This document shows, piece after piece, positions 7,147-15,423 of a stretch of DNA of 20,777 nucleotides. A program made the position numbers and the translations under genes. Origin of the DNA: a virus; IMG/VR virus record IMGVR_UViG_3300028844_001605, positions 1 to 20,777 of that record. One strand, written 5' to 3'. Numbering within the stretch: the stretch's first letter is position 1; each line of letters opens with the position of its first letter. The notes below the pieces were generated by a model, which saw nothing but the letters and a program-made list of their open reading frames with translations, made no database searches and had not been told where the DNA came from.

Positions 7147-7445
7147 TGGATACACTTTATTGCATTTCCTGCGGTACTTGTAATCCTGAGTACAGAATAA
7201 TTAAAGGAATGAAGTCCTGCAAGATTTGTAGAGATGGTGCTGTACTGACTGTCAATGAGATGATAGATGTTATTAATGACCTACAAGTACAAGGGTTATT
7301 ACCTAACAATTTCTTGAGTGACAGAGTAGAGCAACAGTTTCAACGAGGGGAGATAGATTTTGATGATGACCTCCTATCCGTTGAACAAGCAATAGCATTA
7401 GAAGATGCTATGCGTGATATGTACGACATAGATGAGGAGCGTTAA
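7143..7445 (+). CDS. hypothetical zinc-ribbon protein, 100 aa
   Basis: Function unknown. The N-terminus carries a zinc-ribbon-like set of cysteines, C7, C10 and C13 followed by C26 and C29 (YCISCGTC ... KSCKIC), which would make a small treble-strand metal site. The remainder is acidic and helical (VEQQFQRGEIDFDDDLLSVE and an MYDIDEER end). AAAGGAG at 7128-7134 lies 8 bases before the ATG at 7143, which overlaps the endonuclease stop (ATGA); a TTG at 7122 is less likely. Phage zinc-ribbon proteins of this size often bind nucleic acid or polymerase. Placed between endonuclease I and a phosphoesterase, it may belong to DNA processing, but that is a guess. Confidence 0.78.
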   Translation: MMDTLYCISCGTCNPEYRIIKGMKSCKICRDGAVLTVNEMIDVINDLQVQGLLPNNFLSDRVEQQFQRGEIDFDDDLLSVEQAIALEDAMRDMYDIDEER

Positions 7446-7446
7446 A

Positions 7447-8205
7447 ATGAAAATATGCGTGATACCAGATACACAGGTTAAGCCTGATGTACCACTAGAC
7501 CACTTGCTGTACGCAGGTAGGTACATAGCATCTAAGAAACCTGATGTTATTGTAATGATAGGTGATTGGTGGGATATGGAATCTCTCTGTTCATACGATA
7601 AAGGCAAAGCATCTTTTGAAGGCAGGAGATACAAGAAGGACATAGATGCAGGTAACTTGGCTATGGACTTGTTCTTACAACCTATCAAAGCAGAGCGTGA
7701 GAGATTAAAGGTAAACAAGAAGAAGCAGTGGAAGCCTAGAATGGTATTTACCATTGGTAACCACGAGCAAAGAATTGAAAGAGCTATTGAGAACGATTGT
7801 ATTCTAGAAGATACTATAGGCTACCAGGATCTTAATTTAGATGATTGGGAAGTAGCTGACTTCTTACAGCCTGTTATAATAGAAGGTGTAGCTTTCTCTC
7901 ATTACTTTACTACTGGTGTTATGGGTAGACCTGTAACCAGTGCTAGAGCTATGCTCACTAAGAAGATGATGTCCTGTGTAATGGGTCATGTACAAGATAG
8001 AGATATAGCTTATGGTAAACGAGCAGACAACGCTAGATTAACAGGATTGTTTGCTGGTATGTTTACTCAACATGATGAAGGATATTTAGGTAATCAAGGT
8101 AACAGTTCTTGGAAAGGTATATGGTTGTTAAACGAAGTAGAGAATGGTAGCTTTGATGAGTTGCCTGTATCACTTAATTATTTAAAGAATAAGTATGGAG
8201 GATAA
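7447..8205 (+). CDS. calcineurin-like metallophosphoesterase, 252 aa
   Basis: A dimetal phosphoesterase hydrolysing a phosphate ester that cannot be named from sequence. The order of metal ligands is clear: PDTQ (D8, with Q10 where DxH is usual), MIGDWWD (D40), IGNHE (N105, H106, with E107 for the usual D), then SHY (H153) and GHVQ (H182). DxQ variants occur in phage-borne members of this fold. GAGGAG at 7434-7439 is correctly spaced for ATG 7447; an upstream in-frame ATG at 7432 would place the start inside the previous gene without a ribosome site. It lies in the replication and nucleotide block, so a nucleotide, cyclic nucleotide or DNA-end substrate is plausible. Confidence 0.88.
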   Translation: MKICVIPDTQVKPDVPLDHLLYAGRYIASKKPDVIVMIGDWWDMESLCSYDKGKASFEGRRYKKDIDAGNLAMDLFLQPIKAERERLKVNKKKQWKPRMVFTIGNHEQRIERAIENDCILEDTIGYQDLNLDDWEVADFLQPVIIEGVAFSHYFTTGVMGRPVTSARAMLTKKMMSCVMGHVQDRDIAYGKRADNARLTGLFAGMFTQHDEGYLGNQGNSSWKGIWLLNEVENGSFDELPVSLNYLKNKYGG

Positions 8206-8206
8206 A

Positions 8207-8440
8207 ATGACTAAAGTGGTTAAAGGTGTTAGCAGCTTTCAGTGGGGTGGAGATCACTATAGAAAACTACCTATCCAAGTATGGGATTTTATTGCTGCTA
8301 ACAAATTAGATTACTTTCAAGGTAATGTAGTTAAGTATGTATCAAGATACAAAGAGAAAAATGGCTTAGAAGATTTAAAGAAAGCTAAACATTACATAGA
8401 TAAAATTATTGAAAACGACTATACGGAGTACGAAAAATGA
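8207..8440 (+). CDS. DUF3310 protein, 77 aa
   Basis: A small phage protein of the DUF3310 family, recognised by GGDHYRKLPIQVWDFI, then GNVVKYVSRYKEKNGLEDL and a KKAKHYIDKII end, which match the family consensus almost throughout. The family is common in phages infecting diverse bacteria. Annotations sometimes suggest a nucleotide kinase, but no P-loop is visible here, and its biochemical role is not established. GGAGG at 8197-8201 is 5 bases before ATG 8207; the in-frame ATG at 8195 lacks a site. It overlaps the ribonucleotide reductase start by 4 bases (ATGA), suggesting coupled expression and perhaps a role in nucleotide metabolism. Confidence 0.9.
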   Translation: MTKVVKGVSSFQWGGDHYRKLPIQVWDFIAANKLDYFQGNVVKYVSRYKEKNGLEDLKKAKHYIDKIIENDYTEYEK

Positions 8441-10323
8441 ATCAGTATCAGCAGTACATAGCCCTATCAAGATACGCAAGATGGATACCAGAACTAAACA
8501 GAAGGGAAACTTGGAAGGAAACAGTTGATAGATATATGCAGAATGTTGTATCTGATAAAGTAAGTAAAGATACTTACAAGCAATTAGAAGATGCAATCTA
8601 CAATCTAAATGTCATGCCTAGTATGAGAGCAATGATGACTGCTGGTCAAGCTATGGAACGAGATAACACTTGTGCTTACAACTGTAGCTACTTAGCAGTA
8701 GATGACCCTAAATGTTTTGATGAAGCAATGTTTATCTTATTGTGTGGCACTGGTGTTGGATTCTCTGTTGAGCGTCAGTACATTAGTAAGCTACCAGAAG
8801 TACCAGATGAGCTATATAAGAGCGATACTACCATAGTGGTTAGTGATAGTAAAGAAGGTTGGGCTAAAGCCCTCAGACAGCTAATCTCGTTGTTGTATGC
8901 AGGTGAGATACCTAAGTGGGATACACACAAAGTAAGACCAGCAGGTGCTAAGTTAAAAACATTTGGTGGTAGAGCATCTGGTGCTGAACCACTAGAGGAT
9001 TTGTTTAGGTTTACTTGTGAAACATTTGTAGCAGCAAAAGGTAAAAAGCTATCTAGTATTCAATCCCATGACTTGATGTGTAAGATTGGAGAGGTGGTAG
9101 TAGTAGGTGGTGTTCGTAGGTCAGCTATGATCTCCTTATCTAACCTATCTGATGATCGTATGCGTCACGCTAAATCAGGTGATTGGTTTGTCTTAGATCC
9201 ACAAAGAGGTTTAGCTAATAACTCTGTATCGTACACAGAGAAACCTGATATGGAAACTTTTCTTCGTGAATGGACTGCCCTGGTAGAGTCTAAGTCTGGT
9301 GAGCGTGGTATCTTCTCTAGGGTTGCATCTAAGAAGCAAGCAGCTAAGAATGGTAGACGAGAGCCTGACCATGAGTTTGGTACTAACCCTTGCTCTGAGA
9401 TTATTTTAAGACCTAATCAGTTCTGTAATTTAACAGAGGTTGTAGTTAGGAATGATGATGACCTTGATACCTTAACTAACAAGACAAGATTAGCTACTAT
9501 CTTAGGTACAATACAAGCTACCTATACTAAGTTCCCTTACCTAAGAAAAATATGGCAACGAAATACAGAAGAAGAAAGATTGCTTGGTGTTAGTATGACA
9601 GGGATTATGGATAACAAGTTAGTATCTACAGGTAAAGATGCTAAAGAAATATTGGAGCAACTAAGAGATGTTTCTATACAAACTAATAAAGAATTTAGTA
9701 AAAGATTGGGGATTCCACAATCTGCTGCTATTACTTGTGTTAAGCCCTCTGGTACTGTTAGCCAACTTGTTGATGCTAGTAGCGGGATTCATACTAGACA
9801 TAGCCAGTTTTATATACGGACGGTTAGAGGTGACAACAAAGACCCCCTCACAAGATTCTTAATAGACAGTGGTGTACCAGCAGAACCTTGTGTTATGAAG
9901 CCTGATACCACTACTGTGTTTAGCTTTCCTACTAAAGCACCTAAAGGTTGTGTTACTAGAGATGACTTAAATGCTATTGAGCAACTAGAAGTGTGGCTCA
10001 TGTATCAAAGACATTGGTGTGAGCATAAGCCAAGTGTTACTATTACTGTAAGAGAGCATGAGTGGCTAGAGGTAGGAGCATGGGTGTTTAAAAACTTTGA
10101 TGAAATGAGTGGTGTATCATTCCTTCCTCACAGTGACCACTCTTACAAACAAGCACCTTACCAAGAGATAGAACAAGACGAATACAAAGAACTTAATAAG
10201 TTGATGCCAAAAAATATAGATTGGGAGAAACTATCTGAGTACGAAGTAGAAGACACCACTGTTGGTTCACAGACCCTAGCTTGTTCAGGTGATAGCTGTG
10301 AGATAGTAGATATAGGAGCTTAA
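8437..10323 (+). CDS. class II (adenosylcobalamin-dependent) ribonucleoside-triphosphate reductase, 628 aa
   Basis: Makes deoxynucleoside triphosphates for phage DNA synthesis, using coenzyme B12 instead of a second subunit. Active-site features follow the monomeric Lactobacillus leichmannii enzyme: NPCSEI with the thiyl-radical Cys C319 and Glu E321, C330 in FCNLTEV at the same 11-residue spacing as C408/C419 there, and a CVKPSGTVSQL phosphate-binding loop. The N-terminal reducing Cys lies in the CAYNC pair (C79 or C83). The C-terminal shuttle pair is in LACSGDSCEI, spaced five residues as C731/C736. It is about 110 residues shorter than the 739-aa enzyme. Start ATG 8437 overlaps the DUF3310 stop. 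B12 dependence suggests a host that makes or imports cobalamin. Confidence 0.95.
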   Translation: MNQYQQYIALSRYARWIPELNRRETWKETVDRYMQNVVSDKVSKDTYKQLEDAIYNLNVMPSMRAMMTAGQAMERDNTCAYNCSYLAVDDPKCFDEAMFILLCGTGVGFSVERQYISKLPEVPDELYKSDTTIVVSDSKEGWAKALRQLISLLYAGEIPKWDTHKVRPAGAKLKTFGGRASGAEPLEDLFRFTCETFVAAKGKKLSSIQSHDLMCKIGEVVVVGGVRRSAMISLSNLSDDRMRHAKSGDWFVLDPQRGLANNSVSYTEKPDMETFLREWTALVESKSGERGIFSRVASKKQAAKNGRREPDHEFGTNPCSEIILRPNQFCNLTEVVVRNDDDLDTLTNKTRLATILGTIQATYTKFPYLRKIWQRNTEEERLLGVSMTGIMDNKLVSTGKDAKEILEQLRDVSIQTNKEFSKRLGIPQSAAITCVKPSGTVSQLVDASSGIHTRHSQFYIRTVRGDNKDPLTRFLIDSGVPAEPCVMKPDTTTVFSFPTKAPKGCVTRDDLNAIEQLEVWLMYQRHWCEHKPSVTITVREHEWLEVGAWVFKNFDEMSGVSFLPHSDHSYKQAPYQEIEQDEYKELNKLMPKNIDWEKLSEYEVEDTTVGSQTLACSGDSCEIVDIGA

Positions 10324-10327
10324 ACTA

Positions 10328-10462
10328 GTGTTTATCTCAAATGAAGAATACGAGCTACTAGTTCAGTACACTGAATGGTTACGAAGCCAATCAGAAGATG
10401 AGTTAGAACTATGGCACTCAGAAAGAGTGGTAGCTGAGTTTCTTGATACAATAGAAAATTAA
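10328..10462 (+). CDS. small acidic ORF at the end of the + operon, 44 aa
   Basis: A 44-codon frame from GTG 10328 to TAA 10460-10462, with AGGAG at 10314-10318, 9 bases upstream and inside the reductase end. The product (starting MFISNEEYELLVQYTEWL) is acidic and helical, with several Trp, Glu and Asp residues, and no family is recognised. It fills the space between the reductase and the terminator hairpin. The GTG start and short length keep confidence modest, but a ribosome site and absence of other features favour a real gene. Confidence 0.55.
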   Translation: MFISNEEYELLVQYTEWLRSQSEDELELWHSERVVAEFLDTIEN

Positions 10463-10465
10463 AAA

Positions 10466-10481
10466 GCCCCCAACAGGGGGC
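10466..10481. terminator. hairpin terminator between converging modules
   Basis: A perfect 6-bp GC stem GCCCCC/GGGGGC with the loop AACA. On the - strand it is followed at once by TTTTT (10465-10461) and then AATTTTC, the form of an intrinsic terminator for the structural operon ending at 10493. On the + strand the following sequence is AAATCTGTTTATT, a weaker U-tract, so termination there may be partial. It is the only strong hairpin I noticed and lies exactly where the two transcription units meet, so it probably serves both. Confidence 0.85.
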
Positions 10482-10492
10482 AAATCTGTTTA

Positions 10493-12220
10493 TTAACGTG
10501 GTGCATATTCAGGTTCTGGTTCACTTGACTGCCTACTAGTACTATCTTTAGCTATAACTCTATTTATAACTTTAGCAAATTCTTCAACAACACGTACCCT
10601 TGTTGCTGATTTTTTTTGTTTAGCAGCAAGTTCAGCAGCATTTTCTAATATTTTAGAATCCCAAGCAGGGTCAGTAATAAGTTCTAACATAGCTTTACTA
10701 TAAGCACCTTTACCAATACGCAATGATTCTGTTAATGCTAAACCTGCTTCTGCTTGCCCAACAGTACGTAACCCTTCTACTGCTCCGGGGGCTGGTTTAA
10801 ATAATTTTTTTAATGGTGATGATTCAATGGCTGATAGTACAGTACGTAAATCAGATATTTTTTGTAGTGCATTAGGGTTGTCTGATAAATTAATTATTAA
10901 ATTTTCATAAGTTTCACCTGATTTTAAAAATTTTTGATAAAACTGTATAGCGTCTGGCACTGGTCTACCAGCGTCATCTAACACACCACTACCTTTTATT
11001 TTTGACATTTCTTTAATTATATTTTTCTTTATAATATCTAATTGAGCTACTCGCCTAGCTACAGCGTACTCAGGTACAGCTTGATCTACAAAATTTTGCA
11101 GTTCTTTTCGTTTATCGTTTACAACTTTTCCAGCTCTGTTTTTTCCTGCTTTATAAAAAGTTTTTGTTTTTTCATTAAGAAATTCGTTAAAATGATCTAA
11201 CCTTGATAGGCTGTTTTCTGGTACGTCAGCAATAGATTCTTTATAACCTTTAGCTTTTAAAAATGTAGTGTAATATGGGCCTAGTGTTTTATCATTAGCA
11301 ATATTTTCTAGTAGTTTTGGAGTCATTTTAGTTCTAGCAAGTGCTTCATAACCTTCAGAAATAAGTGTTGCTCTTTCTGGAGTATTTGGAGCTATTTCTT
11401 CTAATAAATCGTTAATTGATTGTTTTAATGTTGCTTCTCTTCCTCGTACAGCTACACCAAGAGATTGTAATGCCGGGTCATCTAATCTAAGACTGCTTTC
11501 TCTAACAACTAACTCACCAAAACCTGTAGCTTCAGCAGGTGTTAAGAATGTATTTAGATTTGTTGCTGATTGTATTGCACCTTTTGTATCTGACCTAGTT
11601 ACTGAACCAGATACATCTTTTAACACAGTACTTGGTCTAAAACCTTTAGTAATTTCACTTAATTTATTTCCTGCATATTTAACACCAGAAATTGCTAATG
11701 GGCCACTTGTACCTAATGTTGTATTTACAACAGTATTTACTACTCTTTGCTCATTCCAAAACTCTGGGCTATCTGTTGGTGCTGCAATACCACCTATACC
11801 ACCAGCAGCTGCACCAGTAACCATACGTCTTGTTACACCCCCAACTATACCTCCGGGTATTACAATAGTTGGCAATATTTCACCTGTAAATTGACCAACT
11901 TTACCTGCTGTTGAAGAACCTACAGGGCTGTTTCTAAACTCTTCTCTTTCTGCATTTATTTTATCTGACAGTGCTTGTGTTGTACCGGGGTCTACATAAA
12001 AGTTTTTTTCTAAAAAACCAGTTCCTATTTTTTCAGCTTCTTGCCCTATGTTTTTAAATCCTTCTTGTACACCAGTAAAAAAACTTAAAGTAGTACCTTC
12101 TTCTCTAACAGGTGGTGGTGGTAAAAGTTCTCCAGTTATTGCACGAGATGCTGGCGTATCAAAATTTTGGTTTTGATTAGGTTGTTCTTTTTTAACTTTA
12201 AAAAAGTCTAGTGTACTCAT
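10493..12220 (-). CDS. putative internal virion/ejection protein, 575 aa
   Basis: Last gene of the structural operon, in the place of T7 gp16. No catalytic motif is recognised, and I see no lytic transglycosylase signature. The N-terminal 100 residues are hydrophilic, with a PPPP run. About residues 110-170 form a Gly- and hydrophobic-rich segment (ILPTIVIPGGIVGGV, then GAAAGGIGGIAAP) that could insert in membranes, as ejection proteins do. The rest is mostly helical and charged, ending in an EPEPEYAPR tail. At 575 aa it is far smaller than T7 gp16 (1318 aa). The start overlaps the preceding stop (ATGA). The role is inferred from position and composition; homology to a known ejection protein is not shown. 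Confidence 0.72.
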   Translation of the reverse strand: MSTLDFFKVKKEQPNQNQNFDTPASRAITGELLPPPPVREEGTTLSFFTGVQEGFKNIGQEAEKIGTGFLEKNFYVDPGTTQALSDKINAEREEFRNSPVGSSTAGKVGQFTGEILPTIVIPGGIVGGVTRRMVTGAAAGGIGGIAAPTDSPEFWNEQRVVNTVVNTTLGTSGPLAISGVKYAGNKLSEITKGFRPSTVLKDVSGSVTRSDTKGAIQSATNLNTFLTPAEATGFGELVVRESSLRLDDPALQSLGVAVRGREATLKQSINDLLEEIAPNTPERATLISEGYEALARTKMTPKLLENIANDKTLGPYYTTFLKAKGYKESIADVPENSLSRLDHFNEFLNEKTKTFYKAGKNRAGKVVNDKRKELQNFVDQAVPEYAVARRVAQLDIIKKNIIKEMSKIKGSGVLDDAGRPVPDAIQFYQKFLKSGETYENLIINLSDNPNALQKISDLRTVLSAIESSPLKKLFKPAPGAVEGLRTVGQAEAGLALTESLRIGKGAYSKAMLELITDPAWDSKILENAAELAAKQKKSATRVRVVEEFAKVINRVIAKDSTSRQSSEPEPEYAPR

Positions 12221-13527
12221 TTATTTGTACCTTTTTTAGTTACTTTTTTTAAATTGCCTTTTAATATATACTGATCTATTGTTAAACCATCTGTTTTTGC
12301 CAAAGCTTTTATTATAGGTAATGTAAGCGCCCTACCTTCAGCAGGAGAACCAACTGGGCCTTCCCAAAATTGTTGTTTCTTTGAAGCTGGAAAGTTAATA
12401 ATTTCTTCTACTTTTGGTAGTAACCCAATAATTGTTCCTATTTCAGACTGTGCCATTTTTGGATTTATTACTTGACTTGCTAAATCTAAAGCAACTAGTG
12501 GAGATGCAGAAAAACGTACTTCAGACAATACTTTAGGTATAAAACTACCTGTGTACCATGCTCTGGCCTCTTTAGCACTACCAAAAGTAATTCCGGGTGC
12601 TAATTGTTTCATTAACAAATTAACATCTACCTCAGTGACAGGTGCTAATATTCTAGCAACATCTAAAACACGTTCTGTAACAAACCTGTTGTATTTATTT
12701 TTTAATTCTGTTGATTCACCAGCAACTCGACCTTCTGTTACTGAACCTAGCATTGGTCGTGCTTCAAACAAACCAAATATAGTATCTAAGTTATCTTCAA
12801 AGAAAATATTTGACCCTTCTCTTAGAGCTTTAATAGATTTACCTTTTAATTCATTAATTTCTGCTAATCTAGCAGGAGTAGTTGTTGTTGATGGAGTACC
12901 ACTTAATACAGTTTCTTTGTTAGTAATTGGGTTTCTATGAACTTTTTGTTTTAACACACCACCAAATTGATCTCTACCAATTTCTTGTTCGTAAATCTCT
13001 CCAGCTTTTGCTCTTTCTATTTCTAATTTGTCTTCTTCTAACTTTTCTTTAAAGTCTTGAGCTTCTTGTAATCTTTGTTCTGTCGTTTTAAACTCTTCAC
13101 CCTTTCTAAACTCTGTTATATCAAACTCTTTACCTTCTCTAAATTCTTTTGCTGCATTTATTGCTAATTGTCCTTGTGTATTTTGAAGATTGCCTACACT
13201 TATAGCAGACGATAACCTATCTCTAAGAGATTCTCTTTCAATTTTATTAGCAGCTAATTGGTTATTATAAGTTTGTTGTCGAGTTTTACCAAAAGCATTA
13301 GCACTATTAATAAGAGCTGTACCAGCATCTCTACCACTTAGTAAACTAGCAACCCCAGCTATGCCAGCATTAACTTGTGCTTGGTCAGGGTTAGCTAAAA
13401 CATCACCAAAGTTTTGTTGGTCACCTGATAACAACCCAGAGTTAAACACAGGTTGTGTTTGGGTTTGTTGTTGTTGATTAAACAACCTAAGTATGTCTTC
13501 ATTAATATTCATCATATCTTGGGCCAT
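12217..13527 (-). CDS. putative internal virion protein with central coiled coil, 436 aa
   Basis: Unrecognised by motif. It has a Gln-rich start (FNQQQQTQTQPV), then a long charged helical stretch rich in Glu, Lys and Arg (about residues 85-195), likely coiled coil, and an Ala/Leu-rich C-terminal half ending KKVTKKGTNK. Composition and order (after an Ala/Gly-rich protein, before the last large protein) match the internal core or ejection proteins of podoviruses, the gp15 place in T7. The ATG is formed at a TAATG overlap with the preceding stop and has AAGGAG just upstream, a strong ribosome site lying inside the previous gene. Function in DNA ejection is inference. Confidence 0.72.
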   Translation of the reverse strand: MAQDMMNINEDILRLFNQQQQTQTQPVFNSGLLSGDQQNFGDVLANPDQAQVNAGIAGVASLLSGRDAGTALINSANAFGKTRQQTYNNQLAANKIERESLRDRLSSAISVGNLQNTQGQLAINAAKEFREGKEFDITEFRKGEEFKTTEQRLQEAQDFKEKLEEDKLEIERAKAGEIYEQEIGRDQFGGVLKQKVHRNPITNKETVLSGTPSTTTTPARLAEINELKGKSIKALREGSNIFFEDNLDTIFGLFEARPMLGSVTEGRVAGESTELKNKYNRFVTERVLDVARILAPVTEVDVNLLMKQLAPGITFGSAKEARAWYTGSFIPKVLSEVRFSASPLVALDLASQVINPKMAQSEIGTIIGLLPKVEEIINFPASKKQQFWEGPVGSPAEGRALTLPIIKALAKTDGLTIDQYILKGNLKKVTKKGTNK

Positions 13528-14204
13528 TATGTTTTTCTCCTTTTAAATCTCAGGTATAGGTTTTCAGGCCCAGCTATTGGTGGAACTCTTAATGAAGGGC
13601 CAGAAGATGCTGGTGCTGGTTTTTCTTTTTCTTTAGGAAGAAATGAAGGAGCTTGTTGCAAAAGACCTATTTGTAATTTTTCTTTAAAGCCCGGTGTTTT
13701 TGCCACATTTGGGTTGTTTTGTAACAAATTACTTTCAAACCCTTGTTGTGTTAAAGAAGTACCCGGATTAACTGAAGTAGCTGTACTAGGTGTTGCTAAA
13801 CCACTTACTGGATTTTGCATTAAAGCAGCATCAACACCAAATGGGTCTGCTAATATATTAGCACTTGTTGTAGCTTGTTCAGCTGCTAATAGTGGGTCTG
13901 CTGGGTTTAAATATGTTATTGGTGCATTAGTAAGACTTCCTAATGCTGCTTGTTCAGTAGCTAAATTAGCACTAGGGGCTAACAGACCGGTGCTAGTTGC
14001 ACCTGCTCCAGTAGCTGCTGTAGGTACTGCTGTACCAGCTGCTGTTGCTGCTGTTGTCCCTGCTTGAGTTGCCCCAGCTGTTCCACCTGCTGCTAAAAGT
14101 TGCCCACCACCGTAGGCTAAAGCTGCACCTTTAAGCGCACCCTCAATTGGGTTGTCATCTATTAAAGCTCCAGCTGTTGCAAAACCTGCTATAACCCATG
14201 TCAT
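13527..14204 (-). CDS. Ala/Gly/Thr-rich structural protein, 225 aa
   Basis: A low-complexity protein. The N-terminal part is hydrophobic and Gly/Ala-rich (WVIAGFATAGALI, then AALAYGGGQLLAAGG), followed by a Thr/Ala/Gly tract around residues 44-72 and many Asn, Pro and Leu residues. The C-terminus turns basic (LRFKRRKT). Such membrane-active, small-residue-rich proteins appear among podovirus ejection proteins (P22 gp7- or T7 gp14-like in style), but no homology is claimed. GGAG lies before the TAATG overlap with the cupin stop. A long opposite-strand frame at 13453-14067 mirrors its Ala/Gly codons and is not a gene. Confidence 0.7.
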   Translation of the reverse strand: MTWVIAGFATAGALIDDNPIEGALKGAALAYGGGQLLAAGGTAGATQAGTTAATAAGTAVPTAATGAGATSTGLLAPSANLATEQAALGSLTNAPITYLNPADPLLAAEQATTSANILADPFGVDAALMQNPVSGLATPSTATSVNPGTSLTQQGFESNLLQNNPNVAKTPGFKEKLQIGLLQQAPSFLPKEKEKPAPASSGPSLRVPPIAGPENLYLRFKRRKT

Positions 14205-14623
14205 TATTTATTCTCCAAATTAAGTACATCCGAATAGTCCGGTAGTATAATGTCTTCTTCAATTTCTTTAAGATCAGTTTTTTCTGTAGGATGAAAAGTA
14301 ATCCATGTTGTTTCTGTTACTGCGTACACTGCACGTTTAGTGTCAGGCTTTGATTCAAAGATACATGGCCCTTTTAATGTTTCAGTACCAAACGGAGTAG
14401 TAACTCTGCACTCACCTTTTAATATAACATTTAAATGAGGGTGTTTATGTATTTTACCAGTAACAACAGACTGAGCAGGTAAAGTTAATTCACGAGCGTA
14501 CAAACCAAGGCTAAAATAATGTACAGGTTCTAATTTAAGTTGTTCTTGTTTAAGAGCTTCAACTTCTAAAGCTTTAATATTAGACCTGAGTTGTTTTACA
14601 TTTTTAGTTATTGCTTGCATCAT
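14204..14623 (-). CDS. cupin-fold protein, 139 aa
   Basis: Residues about 58-112 show a single cupin: KIHKHPHLNVILKGECRV with His ligands and the VILKGE turn, then TPFGTETLKGPCIFES and a PDTKRAVYAVTETTWITFHP closing strand with a late His. The N-terminal 35 residues form a charged helix. Cupins bind a metal or small ligand and serve as enzymes, sensors or structural pieces; the substrate here is unknown. It lies between the gp14-like protein and the Ala/Gly-rich protein, overlapping them by 4 and 1 bases, so it is made with the virion proteins. It could be a virion component or a late enzyme. Confidence 0.85.
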   Translation of the reverse strand: MMQAITKNVKQLRSNIKALEVEALKQEQLKLEPVHYFSLGLYARELTLPAQSVVTGKIHKHPHLNVILKGECRVTTPFGTETLKGPCIFESKPDTKRAVYAVTETTWITFHPTEKTDLKEIEEDIILPDYSDVLNLENK

Positions 14624-15423
14624 TTACCTAACAGTCCTCCACCACCACCACTTGTTTTAGATGTAGTGTTTTGTCCAAAGTTAATACCGGATAAAATTGA
14701 ATTAACTCTTTGTGCTGTATCAGTAGGTGCAAATTCACCAAACTCAAAACGCGCTCTAGCATCATCAATTCTAGCTTGTTCTCCACTTTGCATATCTCGA
14801 CCTACACCTGTTACTAATGAAGAAGGTGTTAACACACCTTGTTGTATACTAGGTAAAGAATTTAAAATATTTAATTGTTGATTCATACCAGTTCGTTGTG
14901 CATCAGCAAATACTTTTGCTCTAGTGTCACCTAACGTCTGATTAAAGTTTCTAGTAGCTTGGTTAGTTAAAACATTTTGACGATCACCACCAAAAGCACC
15001 TTGAGAAACAGCGGCTGAACCAATACTAGGTAACGTGCTTTCTCGAAACCGTTGTTCCATTGGACGAGTAACTGCTTGAGCATAAGCTTCTGTACGAGGA
15101 TCATTAACTAGATCAGCATTTAAACCTCTTTGAGCTGCACCCATAATATCAGGTGACAACCCACTATTAAGTAATTGAGCAACATCTAATTGTCCTTGTT
15201 GTCCCATACCTATTAGTGCGTTTTCTGATGCTAATGTTTGTTCAGGGTAATAAGTTAAATCACCTTGTGCATCAAGACGGTTAGCAATTTCTAATTGTTT
15301 ATTTAATATTGCAGTTTGTGCAGGGTTTGGAGCAGTAGTTTGTGTTGTTTTACTACCACCACCTTTGCAATGTAAACGAGAATTAAGAAAACACCCTATC
15401 TCTGAATCGTATTGTAATTTCAT
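14620..15423 (-). CDS. internal virion protein, T7 gp14-like position, 267 aa
   Basis: A helical, Gln/Asn/Ala-rich protein with the stretch AAVSQGAFGGDRQNVLTN, then QATRNFNQTLGDTRAKVF, a pattern I associate with podovirus internal or injection proteins. It ends in a flexible Gly run (SGGGGGLLGK). An early KGGGSKTTQTTAPNPAQ linker follows a short N-terminal segment containing two Cys. It directly follows the gp13-position gene and precedes the cupin, each by an ATGA overlap. AGGAAA upstream supports the ATG at 15423. T7 gp14 is 196 aa; this is longer. The assignment is by pattern and gene order. Confidence 0.75.
   Translation of the reverse strand: MKLQYDSEIGCFLNSRLHCKGGGSKTTQTTAPNPAQTAILNKQLEIANRLDAQGDLTYYPEQTLASENALIGMGQQGQLDVAQLLNSGLSPDIMGAAQRGLNADLVNDPRTEAYAQAVTRPMEQRFRESTLPSIGSAAVSQGAFGGDRQNVLTNQATRNFNQTLGDTRAKVFADAQRTGMNQQLNILNSLPSIQQGVLTPSSLVTGVGRDMQSGEQARIDDARARFEFGEFAPTDTAQRVNSILSGINFGQNTTSKTSGGGGGLLGK

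Noticed and set aside
12551-12940. 129-codon + strand frame
   Set aside because: Opposite a well-supported structural gene that has ribosome site and coupled junctions; no ribosome site or family seen for the shadow frame.
10493-13527. Lytic transglycosylase domain in the large internal proteins
   Set aside because: No ESxxxP-type or GLMQ-type motif is visible in either protein.
13453-14067. 204-codon open frame on the + strand
   Set aside because: It lies opposite the Ala/Gly-rich structural gene; its Ala, Val, Gly and Ser content mirrors GC-rich codons of that gene, and it breaks the strand order of the module.
14620-15423. Lipoprotein signal at the Cys-containing N-terminus of the gp14-like protein
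   Set aside because: There is no hydrophobic stretch before the cysteines, so no signal peptide.
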